DNA from: Acidaminobacter sp.
GTDB lineage: Bacteria > Bacillota > Clostridia > Peptostreptococcales > Acidaminobacteraceae
NCBI RefSeq assembly: GCF_030247605.1
Contig: NZ_JAOTSB010000010.1
Span: forward strand, 32,147 to 96,146
Length of the DNA: 64,000 nucleotides
Direction of reading: 5' to 3'
A program made the position numbers and the translations under genes. Each line of letters begins with the position of its first letter. Positions within the stretch are counted from its first letter, which is position 1. Positions 20,387 through 28,733 of this stretch are shown here, one piece after another. Below the pieces are notes generated by a model. The model was not told where the DNA came from. It saw nothing but the letters and a program-made list of their open reading frames with translations, and did not search any database.

Positions 20387-20404
20387 TTTAATATATCCTC
20401 CTTT

Positions 20405-20626
20405 TTATCGAACCCAGCGGACGTCATGGACGCCATAGAGTTTTCTGACATGTTCCAGCGCACGGTCTGTTGTTTGGTCCGGCGCATCGAGTGTGATCCA
20501 AAGAGCACCTTCGTGCTCTTCCATTTCGACGCCGACGACGTCGAACTCTCTTCTTCTCAATGTACTAAGGACGCGAATGAGTCCATCTACACCATGATCG
20601 ACTTTGGCATGAAGTTTCTTCGTCAT
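20405..20626 (-). CDS. short ACT-domain acetolactate synthase regulatory subunit (IlvM/IlvN-like)
   Basis: A 73-residue protein that is a single ACT fold: a first strand LHAKVDHGVDGLIRVLSTLRR, a second FDVVGVEMEEHEGALWITLD, and a third ending YGVHDVRW. It lacks the C-terminal domain of the ~160-residue IlvH, so it resembles the minimal enterobacterial IlvM/IlvN type. The ATG at 20626 is chosen (AGGAGG 8 nt upstream). Extending the frame upstream runs into the T-box terminator. As first gene of the ilv operon it most likely activates IlvB and mediates feedback control. Valine sensitivity cannot be read from the sequence. Confidence 0.85.
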   Translation of the reverse strand: MTKKLHAKVDHGVDGLIRVLSTLRRREFDVVGVEMEEHEGALWITLDAPDQTTDRALEHVRKLYGVHDVRWVR

Positions 20627-20670
20627 TTTAATAACCTCCTGTCTTATTTTCGTCGGCGTGTTCCGGGTAT

Positions 20671-20955
20671 AAAAAAAGACCCTCCACCACCACGAGCTCA
20701 ATCAGCTCGTAGAGATGGGGGATTCCCCATGGTACCACTCTACTTTACGGTTTTAAACCGCCTCTTCGAATCGGCGCACGACGTCGCGAATTCCAGTCTT
20801 TTAACGGGGACAGCCGTACCGGTCTACTGTTAGTTCGAGCCGGAAGCTCCGGAGCGATGTTCCACCGGCGACCCTTACCCGTCTCACACCAAGTGACGGA
20901 CTCTCTGAAAGGATCTTGCCGCTGAAGCTCTCCTTCAACGCTCTTATCAGGTATT
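20671..20955 (-). promoter_or_regulatory. T-box leader of the ilv operon, predicted isoleucine specifier
   Basis: The ~285-nt leader has the features of a tRNA-sensing T-box. There is a stem I with an AGAGAG bulge and a GGUGUGA apical loop, whose arms GAUCCUU/AAGGGUC and UCCGUC/GACGGG pair. A specifier region reads GAA-C-AUC-G, with AUC at 20858-20856 matching the GAA-N-codon pattern. The T-box sequence GUGGUACC ends at 20731. A terminator hairpin (20721-20681) is followed by a T-run (20678-20671). Uncharged tRNA-Ile would stabilise the antiterminator and switch on ilv genes. The identity as a T-box is well supported; the specifier is my reading. Confidence 0.88.
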
Positions 20956-20961
20956 AAATGG

Positions 20962-20990
20962 ATTATACTGAATGAACAATTGATTGTCAA
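20962..20990 (-). promoter_or_regulatory. perfect consensus promoter of the ilv operon
   Basis: On the minus strand TTGACA (20990-20985), a 17-nt spacer and TATAAT (20967-20962) form an ideal sigma-A promoter. It starts the T-box leader, so expression is set by attenuation and not by promoter strength. Between this promoter and the transketolase terminator (20991-21209) I see only a 14-bp tandem duplication (GAGAAGGCGGTGTC at 21157 and 21172). Confidence 0.92.
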
Positions 20991-21209
20991 CACAAGAAAG
21001 ACGACTTTTTTACAGAATCGTCATAATTTTTTATAAAATTAGCAAAAAAGTGTGTGAAGATCGCGATAGGCTTAAGGCCGTTGACACCTTCTTCCAAAAA
21101 ATGATTGCAGCGCCAGGGAAGCAATGCGGTTTCATGTCCCGTTTTCCTCTTCAATTGAGAAGGCGGTGTCGGAGAAGGCGGTGTCAGACGCCTTCCACTT
21201 TTCTAAGTG

Positions 21210-21253
21210 AAAAAGGAGAGAAACGGATTTATTCATCCGCTCCTCTCCTTTTT
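21210..21253 (-). terminator. terminator after the split transketolase genes
   Basis: On the minus strand AAAAAGGAGAG...CGGAT pairs with ATCCG...CTCTCCTTTTT across a short loop. The T-run forms the distal arm. It lies 24 nt past the transketolase C-terminal subunit stop. Confidence 0.8.
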
Positions 21254-21276
21254 AATGACTTTATCCGTCCTTACAA

Positions 21277-22224
21277 CTACTTCAAATTTTTCAAAACGAC
21301 CTCAACGATATGGTCTGAAGTGAGGCCATACTTTTTCATGAGCGCCTCCGGTGTCCCAGATTCCCCAAAGGTATCCATAATGCCAAGCCGAACCACTTTG
21401 ACCGGGCAGCCTTCAGCTGTCACCTCAGCGACAGCGGATCCAAGCCCGCCAATGATGCTGTGCTCCTCTGCCGTTACAATCAATTGAGTCTCAGCCGCTG
21501 CTTTCAGGATCGCCTCAGAATCGACTGGCTTCAGGGTGTGCACATCAATCACCCGGACTGTGATGTTCTTCTCGGCCAAAATTTCCGCAGCCTTCATGGC
21601 TTCGTTGACCATAATGCCCGTCGCAATCAAAGCAACGTCGAACCCGTCACGCAGCGTCATTGCCTTGCCAATCTCAAAAGTCGTATCCGCCGGGTAGAGC
21701 ATTGGCACCGCTGCACGCCCGAGTCGTACATAAACCGGACCCTTGACCTCCAAACTGGCTTCTATCAGTGCCTTTGCAGAAACACCGTCCGATGGTTGGA
21801 TCACCGTCATATTCGGCAGTGCCCGCATCAGTGCGAGATCTTCAATAGCTTGATGTGACGCCCCGTCTTCGCCGACAGTAATCCCGGCGTGGGTCGCGCA
21901 GATGCGCACGTTCAAATTTGGATAACAAATAGAATTGCGAATGATCTCAAAAGCACGTCCCGCCGCAAACATGGCAAACGTACTTGCGAACGGCTTCAGA
22001 CCGGCGGCCGCCATTCCGGCAGCGACACCCATCATATTCTGCTCCGCTATGCCCATGTCAAAAAAACGGTCCGGAAACTTCTTGGCAAAAACATCTGTTT
22101 TTGTAGATTTTGAAAGATCCGCGTCCAGCGCGACAATCTCAGGGTATTTTTCGCCGAGCTCTGCCAAAATTTCTCCATAAGCTTCACGTGTCGCCATTTT
22201 TTTCTGTGCTGAAGGATTAGACAT
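21277..22224 (-). CDS. transketolase, C-terminal subunit
   Basis: A 315-residue protein with the pyrimidine-binding and C-terminal domains of transketolase: the MGIAEQNMMGVAAGMAAAG segment with the TPP-activating Glu, FAGRAFEIIRNSICYPNLNVRI, and the C-terminal Rossmann-like domain. The ATG at 22224 (AGGAGG 8 nt upstream) overlaps the N-terminal subunit gene by 8 nt, so the halves are made together. Split transketolases occur in many Clostridia and archaea. They supply ribose-5-phosphate and erythrose-4-phosphate, or act on an uncharacterised ketose. Confidence 0.93.
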   Translation of the reverse strand: MSNPSAQKKMATREAYGEILAELGEKYPEIVALDADLSKSTKTDVFAKKFPDRFFDMGIAEQNMMGVAAGMAAAGLKPFASTFAMFAAGRAFEIIRNSICYPNLNVRICATHAGITVGEDGASHQAIEDLALMRALPNMTVIQPSDGVSAKALIEASLEVKGPVYVRLGRAAVPMLYPADTTFEIGKAMTLRDGFDVALIATGIMVNEAMKAAEILAEKNITVRVIDVHTLKPVDSEAILKAAAETQLIVTAEEHSIIGGLGSAVAEVTAEGCPVKVVRLGIMDTFGESGTPEALMKKYGLTSDHIVEVVLKNLK

Positions 22225-23047
22225 GATCAGCACCTCCTAACTCTTCAATTGCGCGTGCTCTTTCCTCTGCGGATGGCGCTTTGCCGTGCCAGCCGACCTG
22301 GTTTTCCATAAAAGAGACACCTTTGCCCTTAACCGTCTTCGCCAGAATGACCGTAGGGGCGTTCCCGCAAGTCTTCGCCTCAGCAAAGACGCGCTTCAGA
22401 TCATCAAAATCGTGGCCGTCAGCGGTCAGCACATTCCATCCAAAACTCTTGAATTTCTGATCCACAGGCGAAACAGCCATGACTTCGTCGTTGGTGCCAT
22501 CAATTTGAAGGCCGTTGAAATCAAGAATAGCTACGAGGTTGGAAAGTTTATAGTGGGCTCCGGCCATTGCTGCCTCCCAAATCAATCCTTCATTGAGCTC
22601 CCCGTCTCCAAGCAGCGCGTAAACGCGGCTCTTGGAACCGGTGACTCTTGTGGACAATGCCATGCCAACGGCAGTTGAAAAACCTTGTCCGAGGGAGCCT
22701 GTAGACATTTCGACGCCTGGGATATTCTTCATGTCAGGATGCCCTTGGAGTTTTGAGCCAAGCTGTCTCAGCGTGATGAGTTCTTCAGGATTAAAATAGC
22801 CCCGTCTAGCCAGCGCAGCATAGAGAACAGGTGCCGCGTGTCCCTTGGAAAGGACAAACAGATCCCTGTCCGCAAGCTTCGGCTCAGCGGGATCGATTTT
22901 CATTTCATCAAAATAGAGCGTCGTCAGGATCTCAACGGCAGATAAAGATCCGCCGGGGTGACCCGATTTGGCGGCATGCGTCATCTCAATTATATCCCTG
23001 CGGATCTGACGCGCAGTCGTTTCAAGTGCAATGTTGCGGTGCGACAC
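22217..23047 (-). CDS. transketolase, N-terminal subunit
   Basis: A 276-residue protein carrying the TPP diphosphate-binding half: SGHPGGSLSAVEILTTLY, VLSKGHAAPVLYAAL, and the Mg/TPP motif GDGELNEGLIWEAAMAGAH ending near FNGLQIDG. The GTG start has AGGAGG 8 nt upstream. It follows a tagA-like gene by 39 nt at the end of a wall-polymer cluster. A separate full-length transketolase is at 36610-38601, so this pair may have a specialised role. Confidence 0.93.
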   Translation of the reverse strand: MSHRNIALETTARQIRRDIIEMTHAAKSGHPGGSLSAVEILTTLYFDEMKIDPAEPKLADRDLFVLSKGHAAPVLYAALARRGYFNPEELITLRQLGSKLQGHPDMKNIPGVEMSTGSLGQGFSTAVGMALSTRVTGSKSRVYALLGDGELNEGLIWEAAMAGAHYKLSNLVAILDFNGLQIDGTNDEVMAVSPVDQKFKSFGWNVLTADGHDFDDLKRVFAEAKTCGNAPTVILAKTVKGKGVSFMENQVGWHGKAPSAEERARAIEELGGADHV

Positions 23048-23086
23048 TTCAGTACCTCCTGTTTTTCAGTTATTGTGTAAATACTA

Positions 23087-23911
23087 TCAGTTGCTGGCGT
23101 GTTTATCCGGAGAAGCCGAAACTGAAGCTTCTGAGTTCCCGCCATTGATGCCATCTTCTGCTTTTGGCGCATAATCTTTGCTGAAATCTCTGCTCAACAG
23201 AACTTTGAACATGAACTTTGGAAGCGCCATCATCCGGCCAACCCGGCTCGGATTTTTTAACAGACGGTAAAGCCATTCCAAATTGGCCTTTTGGAAAAAG
23301 ACCGGAGCCCGCTTGGCCGTTCCCGCCCAGACATCCACACTGCCGCCGACGCCCATAGCGACTTTGACATTGAGGATTTTTCTGTGCTTGTAGATCCATT
23401 TCTCCTGTTTAGGCGCACCCATGGCAACGAAGAGAATGTCCGGCTTGAGCTCATTAATTCGATCGATGATTTTCAATTCATTCTCCGGCTTAAAATAGCC
23501 ATCCTGGTATCCCTTTGACTCAATACTCGGGTACACCTTCAGGATCGCCTCCATAGCGCGCTCAGCCACCCCGGGTTTCCCGCCCAGTATGTAGATGGAA
23601 CGCTTCGTGGTATGACAGTACTTAAGAATACGCTCCATGAGGTCAATCCCTGTCACGCGTTCATCCAATCCAAGGTTATGAAGCTTGGAGGCATAGACCA
23701 GGCCTATCCCATCCGGTACAACGAGGTCTGCCTCGCGCAGAATTGATCTCAGCGCCTTATCCTGCTGTGCCATCATGACAATTTCAGTATTGGGCGTAAA
23801 AATCATAGACATGGTATGACTGTCCATCAAATGTAAAAACCGGTTATAGGCTTCCACCGGATTGACCTTGTCCACGCGCACCCCAAGAATCTTGATCGAT
23901 TCACTAGCCAT
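23087..23911 (-). CDS. WecG/TagA/CpsF family glycosyltransferase
   Basis: A 274-residue GT26-type enzyme that adds N-acetylmannosamine-type sugars to a lipid-linked GlcNAc during wall-polymer assembly on the inner membrane face. Family signatures are FTPNTEIVMMAQQ, ADLVVPDGIGLVYASK, FVAMGAPKQEKWI, GVGGSVDVWAGTAKRAP and LEWLYRLLKNPSR. The ribosome site lies within the end of csaB (GGGAGGG), a 4-base gap. With csaB it suggests synthesis of a pyruvylated secondary wall polymer that anchors S-layer proteins. The ~30-residue tail is low complexity. Confidence 0.93.
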   Translation of the reverse strand: MASESIKILGVRVDKVNPVEAYNRFLHLMDSHTMSMIFTPNTEIVMMAQQDKALRSILREADLVVPDGIGLVYASKLHNLGLDERVTGIDLMERILKYCHTTKRSIYILGGKPGVAERAMEAILKVYPSIESKGYQDGYFKPENELKIIDRINELKPDILFVAMGAPKQEKWIYKHRKILNVKVAMGVGGSVDVWAGTAKRAPVFFQKANLEWLYRLLKNPSRVGRMMALPKFMFKVLLSRDFSKDYAPKAEDGINGGNSEASVSASPDKHASN

Positions 23912-23915
23912 TCTC

Positions 23916-25022
23916 TTAATTCCCTCCCAGCAATTTCACAAGTTCGCGCTCGTTAATGTCAAGCCTGGACTTCAGGTCCTCAACAGCTGAGATGAGAGTC
24001 GCGCGATCTGTTTCTGTGTTTTCAAGCTTTTCCAAGATGCCTCGGGTCAACTGCTCAGGTTCAAAATCTTTCACTGCGCCAAAGGTCGACTGCCCTATTG
24101 CTTTCATAAAATAGTCAATTTTAGGATCGTAGGATAATGCAATCAGAGGCGTCCCCGCTACTGCAGAAAATATCAATGCATGGAGCCTGACCCCGACCAG
24201 CAGATCCATGGTATGAATCACGCTCAGTATTTCCTGGATGGAATGACGCTCCACCAAGGCATGGATCCGTCCTCCAAACTTCGCCTCCAGGCGCTGAATC
24301 ACTTCCAGATCCTCTGAAAAATGAAAAGGCAGCAATATTACAGCACATTGTTTTTCCAACAGGGTTTCTACAACACTGCAAAGGGCATTAAAAGCGTGCT
24401 GATCCCTGAAATCTTTCGATCTCAAAGCAAAGGCGACGCGCTTCACAGGAGACTGCAAATCGAGACCGGCTTTTTCAAGAATAGTCTCTCCAATACCTGT
24501 GCCCGGACAATCCATGTCAATGACGGGATCCGCCGTGACAAAAAGACGATCAGGCCGTATCCCCATTTGAATCAAATCCGTCTTTGAGTTTTCTTCCCTC
24601 ACAGTGATGACATCCGCTCGATTCAAAATCCATTTTGTCAGAAAGCGATTCAATGGCTTCTGGATCGGACCTATCCCCTGACTATAGACCATGACGCGTT
24701 TTCCAAGCAAGCTGGCAGCCAGGAGAATCATAAGATAGTAATGGATGCTCAGTCTGCCTGTAACATCCTGGATCAGGCTCCCGCCGCCACTGATCAGGGT
24801 ATCACATTTCAAGACGGCATTGAACACCTTCAAAGGATGTGCACGTTTCACAGCTTTTATGCCGTATAAAGTCTGAGTCCGCTCCGGGTTTGCAGACAAG
24901 ACCGTAATCTGTGCCTCAGGCACCGCATTTTGGATTCTTTTCAGCATAGTATCCAGAATAGCCTCATCACCAATATTTCCAAATCCATAATAACCTGAAA
25001 TCAGAAGATTATGCCTGGTCAT
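23916..25022 (-). CDS. csaB: CsaB-like polysaccharide pyruvyl transferase
   Basis: The product of about 368 residues transfers pyruvate from PEP to a wall polysaccharide, making the ketal recognised by SLH domains. The N-terminal motif NLLISGYYGFGNIGDEAIL and LISGGGSLIQDVTGR, with later VGVRLHALIFSAVAGTPLIALSYDPK, are typical of the family. The ATG at 25022 (AAAGGGG upstream) overlaps the preceding membrane protein gene by 14 nt. In Firmicutes csaB is often next to a DUF5693 protein, as here. No SLH protein is inside the window, so the anchored layer is inferred. Confidence 0.92.
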   Translation of the reverse strand: MTRHNLLISGYYGFGNIGDEAILDTMLKRIQNAVPEAQITVLSANPERTQTLYGIKAVKRAHPLKVFNAVLKCDTLISGGGSLIQDVTGRLSIHYYLMILLAASLLGKRVMVYSQGIGPIQKPLNRFLTKWILNRADVITVREENSKTDLIQMGIRPDRLFVTADPVIDMDCPGTGIGETILEKAGLDLQSPVKRVAFALRSKDFRDQHAFNALCSVVETLLEKQCAVILLPFHFSEDLEVIQRLEAKFGGRIHALVERHSIQEILSVIHTMDLLVGVRLHALIFSAVAGTPLIALSYDPKIDYFMKAIGQSTFGAVKDFEPEQLTRGILEKLENTETDRATLISAVEDLKSRLDINERELVKLLGGN

Positions 25023-27213
25023 TGTCACGGCCCCTTTGCCACTTTGCATACAACCCTTCCACCAGCCACTTGTCCAGAATCAGAAGAATGACCACTGCCA
25101 CAACGCCAAGTACGACGCCAAAGCCAAGGGCATAAAGTTCTCTTACTGTGGACAGATAGAGCGGCGACCGCAGATGCGAAAACGTATTGACTACGGAGGA
25201 GTAGCCAAGGGACGCGATGAGAACAAGCGGCAAAATCAGAGCTTTGCGTTTCTTGGCTGCCATTGCAGCCACCATCATCACCGCAGGAAATGCCATGAGG
25301 AATTCCTTCGTTCTAGGCCGTGCCAGAAGCATTTGTTCCAATGTATTTCTGAAAATCATTTCGAGGGTTGACGGCTGAAGGTCTGTTTCATGGCCGGATC
25401 GCGCAATATAAACATAGGCGACGACTGCCGCTGCGCCAAGTATGGCCACATGCTTCATTTTAATGCTGGCATCCAGAAGCCTTAGCAAATCCTTCCAATA
25501 AACGGTCCCGCTCTTTTCAACTGCTGATTGATCCTCAGACTTGCGGCCATACCCAAATTTCAGGATATAGAAGATTGCCGCCACCGCGACAGGCGTACCC
25601 AACGATAATTTGACGCCCCTGAAGTAATCCATTTCAAGAAGGTAGGCGGATGACGAAAGAAATCCGCCAATATAATACCCACCCACTAAAGACATGACAA
25701 AAGTCACAATTAAAAGGAAAACCGCTTTTCTGATAATCCCCGTAAGACTGTAGACCGTCCTGGTGTCATAAATTTTTTTGAGCTGATCCAATAAAATATA
25801 GACGGACAGCGCAGGGAATATAAGGCTGGATGCAAGTCCAAGAAGTGTTGTCGCTAAATTCGGCGCAACAAACAGCGCACCGGTGAGCCCCAAGGTTCCC
25901 AGTGCCGCGAGCGCCGCTCCGACAGGCAATGACACGCTTGCCATCTGAGAGAGAAGCCATACCGCGGCTGCGACCAGACCCATGCCTGAAATCAGCTTCA
26001 AAGACAGAGAAGGCGCATTAAAGCCCATAACGCCAGCATCACCAAAGGACAGTCCATGAGCCGCAATGCGCGTCTCGAGTGAATTGAACATTCTCTCATA
26101 TTCATTACGGTCTGTCAGATAAACACGGTCATTTTCCAAAAACGGCCTCATATAGATACTTCGTATGTTGCGCTCTGTAATCGCTCGGTAGAGTGTATTT
26201 TCAATCTCTTCAGAGCCTTCATAATTGTAGATGCCAATTCTTTTTTGAATATAACGGACGACCGGGAACACCCGAACCGCCTTATAATGGCTGTTCTCCG
26301 CGACATACTCTCCGCCTCGCGTCTCAACGTGTCCGAGCTGATTCCCCGCCTCTATCAGGCTGGTGGATAATCCAAGTCTGTCCAGAGTCTGAATCAGACG
26401 ATCCAGGGACATCACCTCTTCCCCATTATAGCCAATGACTTCCTGACCGCTGTAAATGATATAAGTCGTCTCAAAGCCATAGCTCAAAAAATCCTCTTCA
26501 AAGGCCTCCAGGGCCAGGTCTGGATTCAGCGGATTGTTGATGGGGCGCGGCAAAACCTCGAGGCCGCCTGCACGCACTGCTTCAATTTTAACCGGATCAA
26601 AGCCAATGCCGATTCGGTCGAGAAGACTGCTTGTGTAAACATCCGGCCGCTCAACGACTTTGCCGTCAGCACCAGTCATGATCCTGCCGGTTTCGAACAG
26701 CGCCTGCTCGACAGTGCCATCTATGACGAACCAGGTTGTCTCCGGACTGCTGTAAGTCTTATAAAAATTTTTTCCCAATCTTGAGCTCAAGCCGGTTTCT
26801 ATAAAATCCGCAGTCTCCGGATCCGAAGTCTCCACCACTAAATCATATTGGTCTGCCTTACTGCCGGCGAGGTCTGATGCCAGTTGAGCCGGTAAGCCCT
26901 GGTCCCAATGGCTCTCAGAAATGAACTCGAGCTGTGTAGCGTAAGAGACTGCCCTGCCCTGAGCTTTCAGACTCTTAATTGTTTCTTCATTCAATGCCAC
27001 GTGACGCACGCCTAGCTCTGCGAAAAATGTCATCCAGTTTTCAAAGGTCGCTCCGGACTGAATGGCCATTTCATTAAACTCATCGTAATCCAGGACTATA
27101 TCCACGCTCCTGGCCTGACGTTCTGCTTTTGCTCTGGACACGTCGAGAAGGCCCGTCGCAATCAAGCTCAGGGCCATCATAATCAACACTATTTTCTTCA
27201 AAGTTTTATCCAT
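25009..27213 (-). CDS. DUF5693-like large membrane protein linked to csaB
   Basis: A 734-residue protein with a signal/anchor helix (KKIVLIMMALSLIATGLL), an extracytoplasmic domain of ~370 residues (VDIVLDYDEFNEMA onward) and about eight to ten TM helices in the second half, interrupted by a cytoplasmic loop (FGYGRKSEDQSAVEKSG). The layout and the place directly before csaB match the DUF5693 family of Clostridia. The biochemical role is unknown. A part in wall-polymer pyruvylation, flipping or precursor supply is suggested only by neighbours. ATG with GAGGAG upstream. Confidence 0.75.
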   Translation of the reverse strand: MDKTLKKIVLIMMALSLIATGLLDVSRAKAERQARSVDIVLDYDEFNEMAIQSGATFENWMTFFAELGVRHVALNEETIKSLKAQGRAVSYATQLEFISESHWDQGLPAQLASDLAGSKADQYDLVVETSDPETADFIETGLSSRLGKNFYKTYSSPETTWFVIDGTVEQALFETGRIMTGADGKVVERPDVYTSSLLDRIGIGFDPVKIEAVRAGGLEVLPRPINNPLNPDLALEAFEEDFLSYGFETTYIIYSGQEVIGYNGEEVMSLDRLIQTLDRLGLSTSLIEAGNQLGHVETRGGEYVAENSHYKAVRVFPVVRYIQKRIGIYNYEGSEEIENTLYRAITERNIRSIYMRPFLENDRVYLTDRNEYERMFNSLETRIAAHGLSFGDAGVMGFNAPSLSLKLISGMGLVAAAVWLLSQMASVSLPVGAALAALGTLGLTGALFVAPNLATTLLGLASSLIFPALSVYILLDQLKKIYDTRTVYSLTGIIRKAVFLLIVTFVMSLVGGYYIGGFLSSSAYLLEMDYFRGVKLSLGTPVAVAAIFYILKFGYGRKSEDQSAVEKSGTVYWKDLLRLLDASIKMKHVAILGAAAVVAYVYIARSGHETDLQPSTLEMIFRNTLEQMLLARPRTKEFLMAFPAVMMVAAMAAKKRKALILPLVLIASLGYSSVVNTFSHLRSPLYLSTVRELYALGFGVVLGVVAVVILLILDKWLVEGLYAKWQRGRDNDQA

Positions 27214-27278
27214 TTTACCGTACGCTCCTCATCTGGCGGTTGATTCTTTCCACTTAAATTCAGTACCCAATATCGCGG

Positions 27279-27818
27279 TTACTGAGCCGCCTTAGTGACG
27301 GTATATTGTCCTGCGATCATGAGCCAGGCTCTATCTACAATTTTCATGCCGCGACCGTCATTTTTAGGGATGATGATCAGGTGATTCAGCGGTACTTTTG
27401 TACCTAACCCGAGACCTGTGCCGCCGGTAACGTCAGGCAGATCATTCTCTGCAGCAATGGCCGTCGCAGCGCCGCCCCTTAAGATAACTTGAGTGTTTTC
27501 CCCGAAAGTCACCAGATCTCCATCTGCAAGCTCTACGACTGCAAAAGCGGGCGGTGCGCCTGGTGCTGCCGGACCTGATCCTGAGCCCGTTTCAGTGACG
27601 GCTTCAACGTCGTCCACACGGTCGCTCAACAGCTCAAGTTTTTTATCAATCACCGCTGAAATTTCTGACAGTCTTTTTTCCACGAAGCTCTTTGTCACAA
27701 CCGGATCCGTAGATGTCCCGGGATCACCGGAGGTCGCGACTGAAACCGCTCCAAAAAGCGCAAGCGCCATAATAGCGCCAAGTGCCATGTGTCCCAGATT
27801 TTTTATCACTTTGTTCAA
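27279..27818 (-). CDS. uncharacterised exported protein with coiled-coil stalk
   Basis: A 179-residue product that I do not recognise by name. It has a signal peptide (MALGAIMALALFGAVSVATSG), a short coiled coil (about 45-75, EKRLSEISAVIDKKLELLSDRVDDVEA), a Gly/Pro-rich linker, and a compact C-terminal domain (about 90-179) with FGENTQVILRGGAATAIAAE and NHLIIIPKNDGRGMKIVDRAWLM split by a TGGTGLGLG turn. The TTG start follows AGGGGG. Its place between the mazF-like gene and DUF5693-csaB suggests a surface role, perhaps a wall-bound or sporulation-type protein. No catalytic motif is seen. Confidence 0.7.
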   Translation of the reverse strand: MNKVIKNLGHMALGAIMALALFGAVSVATSGDPGTSTDPVVTKSFVEKRLSEISAVIDKKLELLSDRVDDVEAVTETGSGSGPAAPGAPPAFAVVELADGDLVTFGENTQVILRGGAATAIAAENDLPDVTGGTGLGLGTKVPLNHLIIIPKNDGRGMKIVDRAWLMIAGQYTVTKAAQ

Positions 27819-27906
27819 TTTTTTACCCCCTACAACCCTTGCATTGGCGTGCCCTGCAAATGGTTGAGATTCCCATATTCAAAATCTCAATGTGAGAGGC
27901 CTCCAG

Positions 27907-28284
27907 CTAACGCCGGACGCCTCCGCCAATATCATATAGTCCTAAGCTGACCAATAAAGCCACATCTATCTTTTCCATAACTTCAGGACTTAACGCCCCG
28001 AGCTTTTGGATCAGTCTCTTCTTGTCAATGGTACGGATCTGTTCAAGAAGTACAACAGAATCCTTGACGAGGCCCAGCTCATCTTTTGAAATTTCCACGT
28101 GGGTTGGCAGCTTTGCCTTGCTGATTTTGCCTGTGATGGCAGAAATAATAACAGTTGGGCTGTATTTGTTTCCCACGTCGTTCTGAATGATCAGTACAGG
28201 TCTTTGCCCCCCTTGCTCGGACCCTACGACAGGACTCAAATCAGCGAAAAATACATCACCGCGCTTTACGTTAGAAAAAGGCAT
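27907..28284 (-). CDS. MazF/NdoA-type endoribonuclease toxin
   Basis: A 125-residue PemK/MazF protein that cleaves mRNA at specific short sites. Signatures are [25 protein letters not shown] (first strands with the conserved Arg), [21 protein letters not shown] and [16 protein letters not shown]. It is close to Bacillus EndoA in length. The ATG at 28284 overlaps the upstream gene by 14 nt with GAGG 6 nt before it; the longer open frame is antisense-type noise over the upstream gene. Coupling is as in toxin-antitoxin pairs, but the upstream protein is not an obvious antitoxin. Confidence 0.93.
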   Translation of the reverse strand: MPFSNVKRGDVFFADLSPVVGSEQGGQRPVLIIQNDVGNKYSPTVIISAITGKISKAKLPTHVEISKDELGLVKDSVVLLEQIRTIDKKRLIQKLGALSPEVMEKIDVALLVSLGLYDIGGGVRR

Positions 28285-28594
28285 CTTCGTCCTCATCTTC
28301 TTCAAGCATGTGTTCGTAACGCTCATAGGTACAATTGTCACAACGGAAGCCGACTTCACAGTAGTCCAGATTAAAGCTGGCCATAGTCTGATAACCGCTT
28401 TCGAGTTCAAAAACCTTCTCTTCGAGCAGCTTTCGCAGACTTTCTACGCGTGAGTCAAAGCATACGACAAAGTCGCTTTCATAATAGCATTTGATGTCCG
28501 GATCGTTCTTAATATCATCTATGATATCTTCCGGGTACTCAAGTCTTGTCAGGCAATGACTCTTGCCATGCATGCCCATGACCTCTTCGCTCAT
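28271..28594 (-). CDS. uncharacterised small acidic protein, candidate partner of MazF
   Basis: A 107-residue product occupying the position where Clostridia and Bacillus normally encode the ribbon-helix-helix antitoxin. No RHH pattern is seen. The protein has a mixed alpha/beta start ([19 protein letters not shown]), a central helix ([24 protein letters not shown]), a cysteine motif [10 protein letters not shown] that could bind metal, and a strongly acidic end ([10 protein letters not shown]). The ATG at 28594 has AGGAGG 8 nt upstream. Overlap with mazF and an acidic C-terminus would suit a toxin-neutralising protein, but this is inference; it could be unrelated. Confidence 0.7.
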   Translation of the reverse strand: MSEEVMGMHGKSHCLTRLEYPEDIIDDIKNDPDIKCYYESDFVVCFDSRVESLRKLLEEKVFELESGYQTMASFNLDYCEVGFRCDNCTYERYEHMLEEDEDEDAFF

Positions 28595-28635
28595 TCTGAA
28601 CACCTCCTGTCTGACCTGGGGGATCGATTCAATTT

Positions 28636-28664
28636 ATTTTACACCATCCGGACGTGTTCGTAAA
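28636..28664 (-). promoter_or_regulatory. promoter of the small protein-mazF pair
   Basis: On the minus strand TTTACG (28664-28659), a 17-nt spacer and TAAAAT (28641-28636) lie ~42 nt before the start of the small protein gene. The pair can therefore be transcribed independently of alr. Confidence 0.6.
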
Positions 28665-28733
28665 GTCCAGTGCCATGTAAACACAACTACCAAATGAAAT
28701 CTGTAACTATAATATCCTATAAGATAAAATTTC

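Noticed and set aside
21157..21185. 14-bp tandem duplication GAGAAGGCGGTGTC
   Set aside because: Only two copies in a gene-free stretch, no pairing or promoter context; probably replication slippage.
28285..28410. N-terminal extension of the MazF-type protein to 167 residues
   Set aside because: It overlaps the upstream conserved-looking frame and lacks a ribosome site; MazF proteins start at the RGD-strand region.
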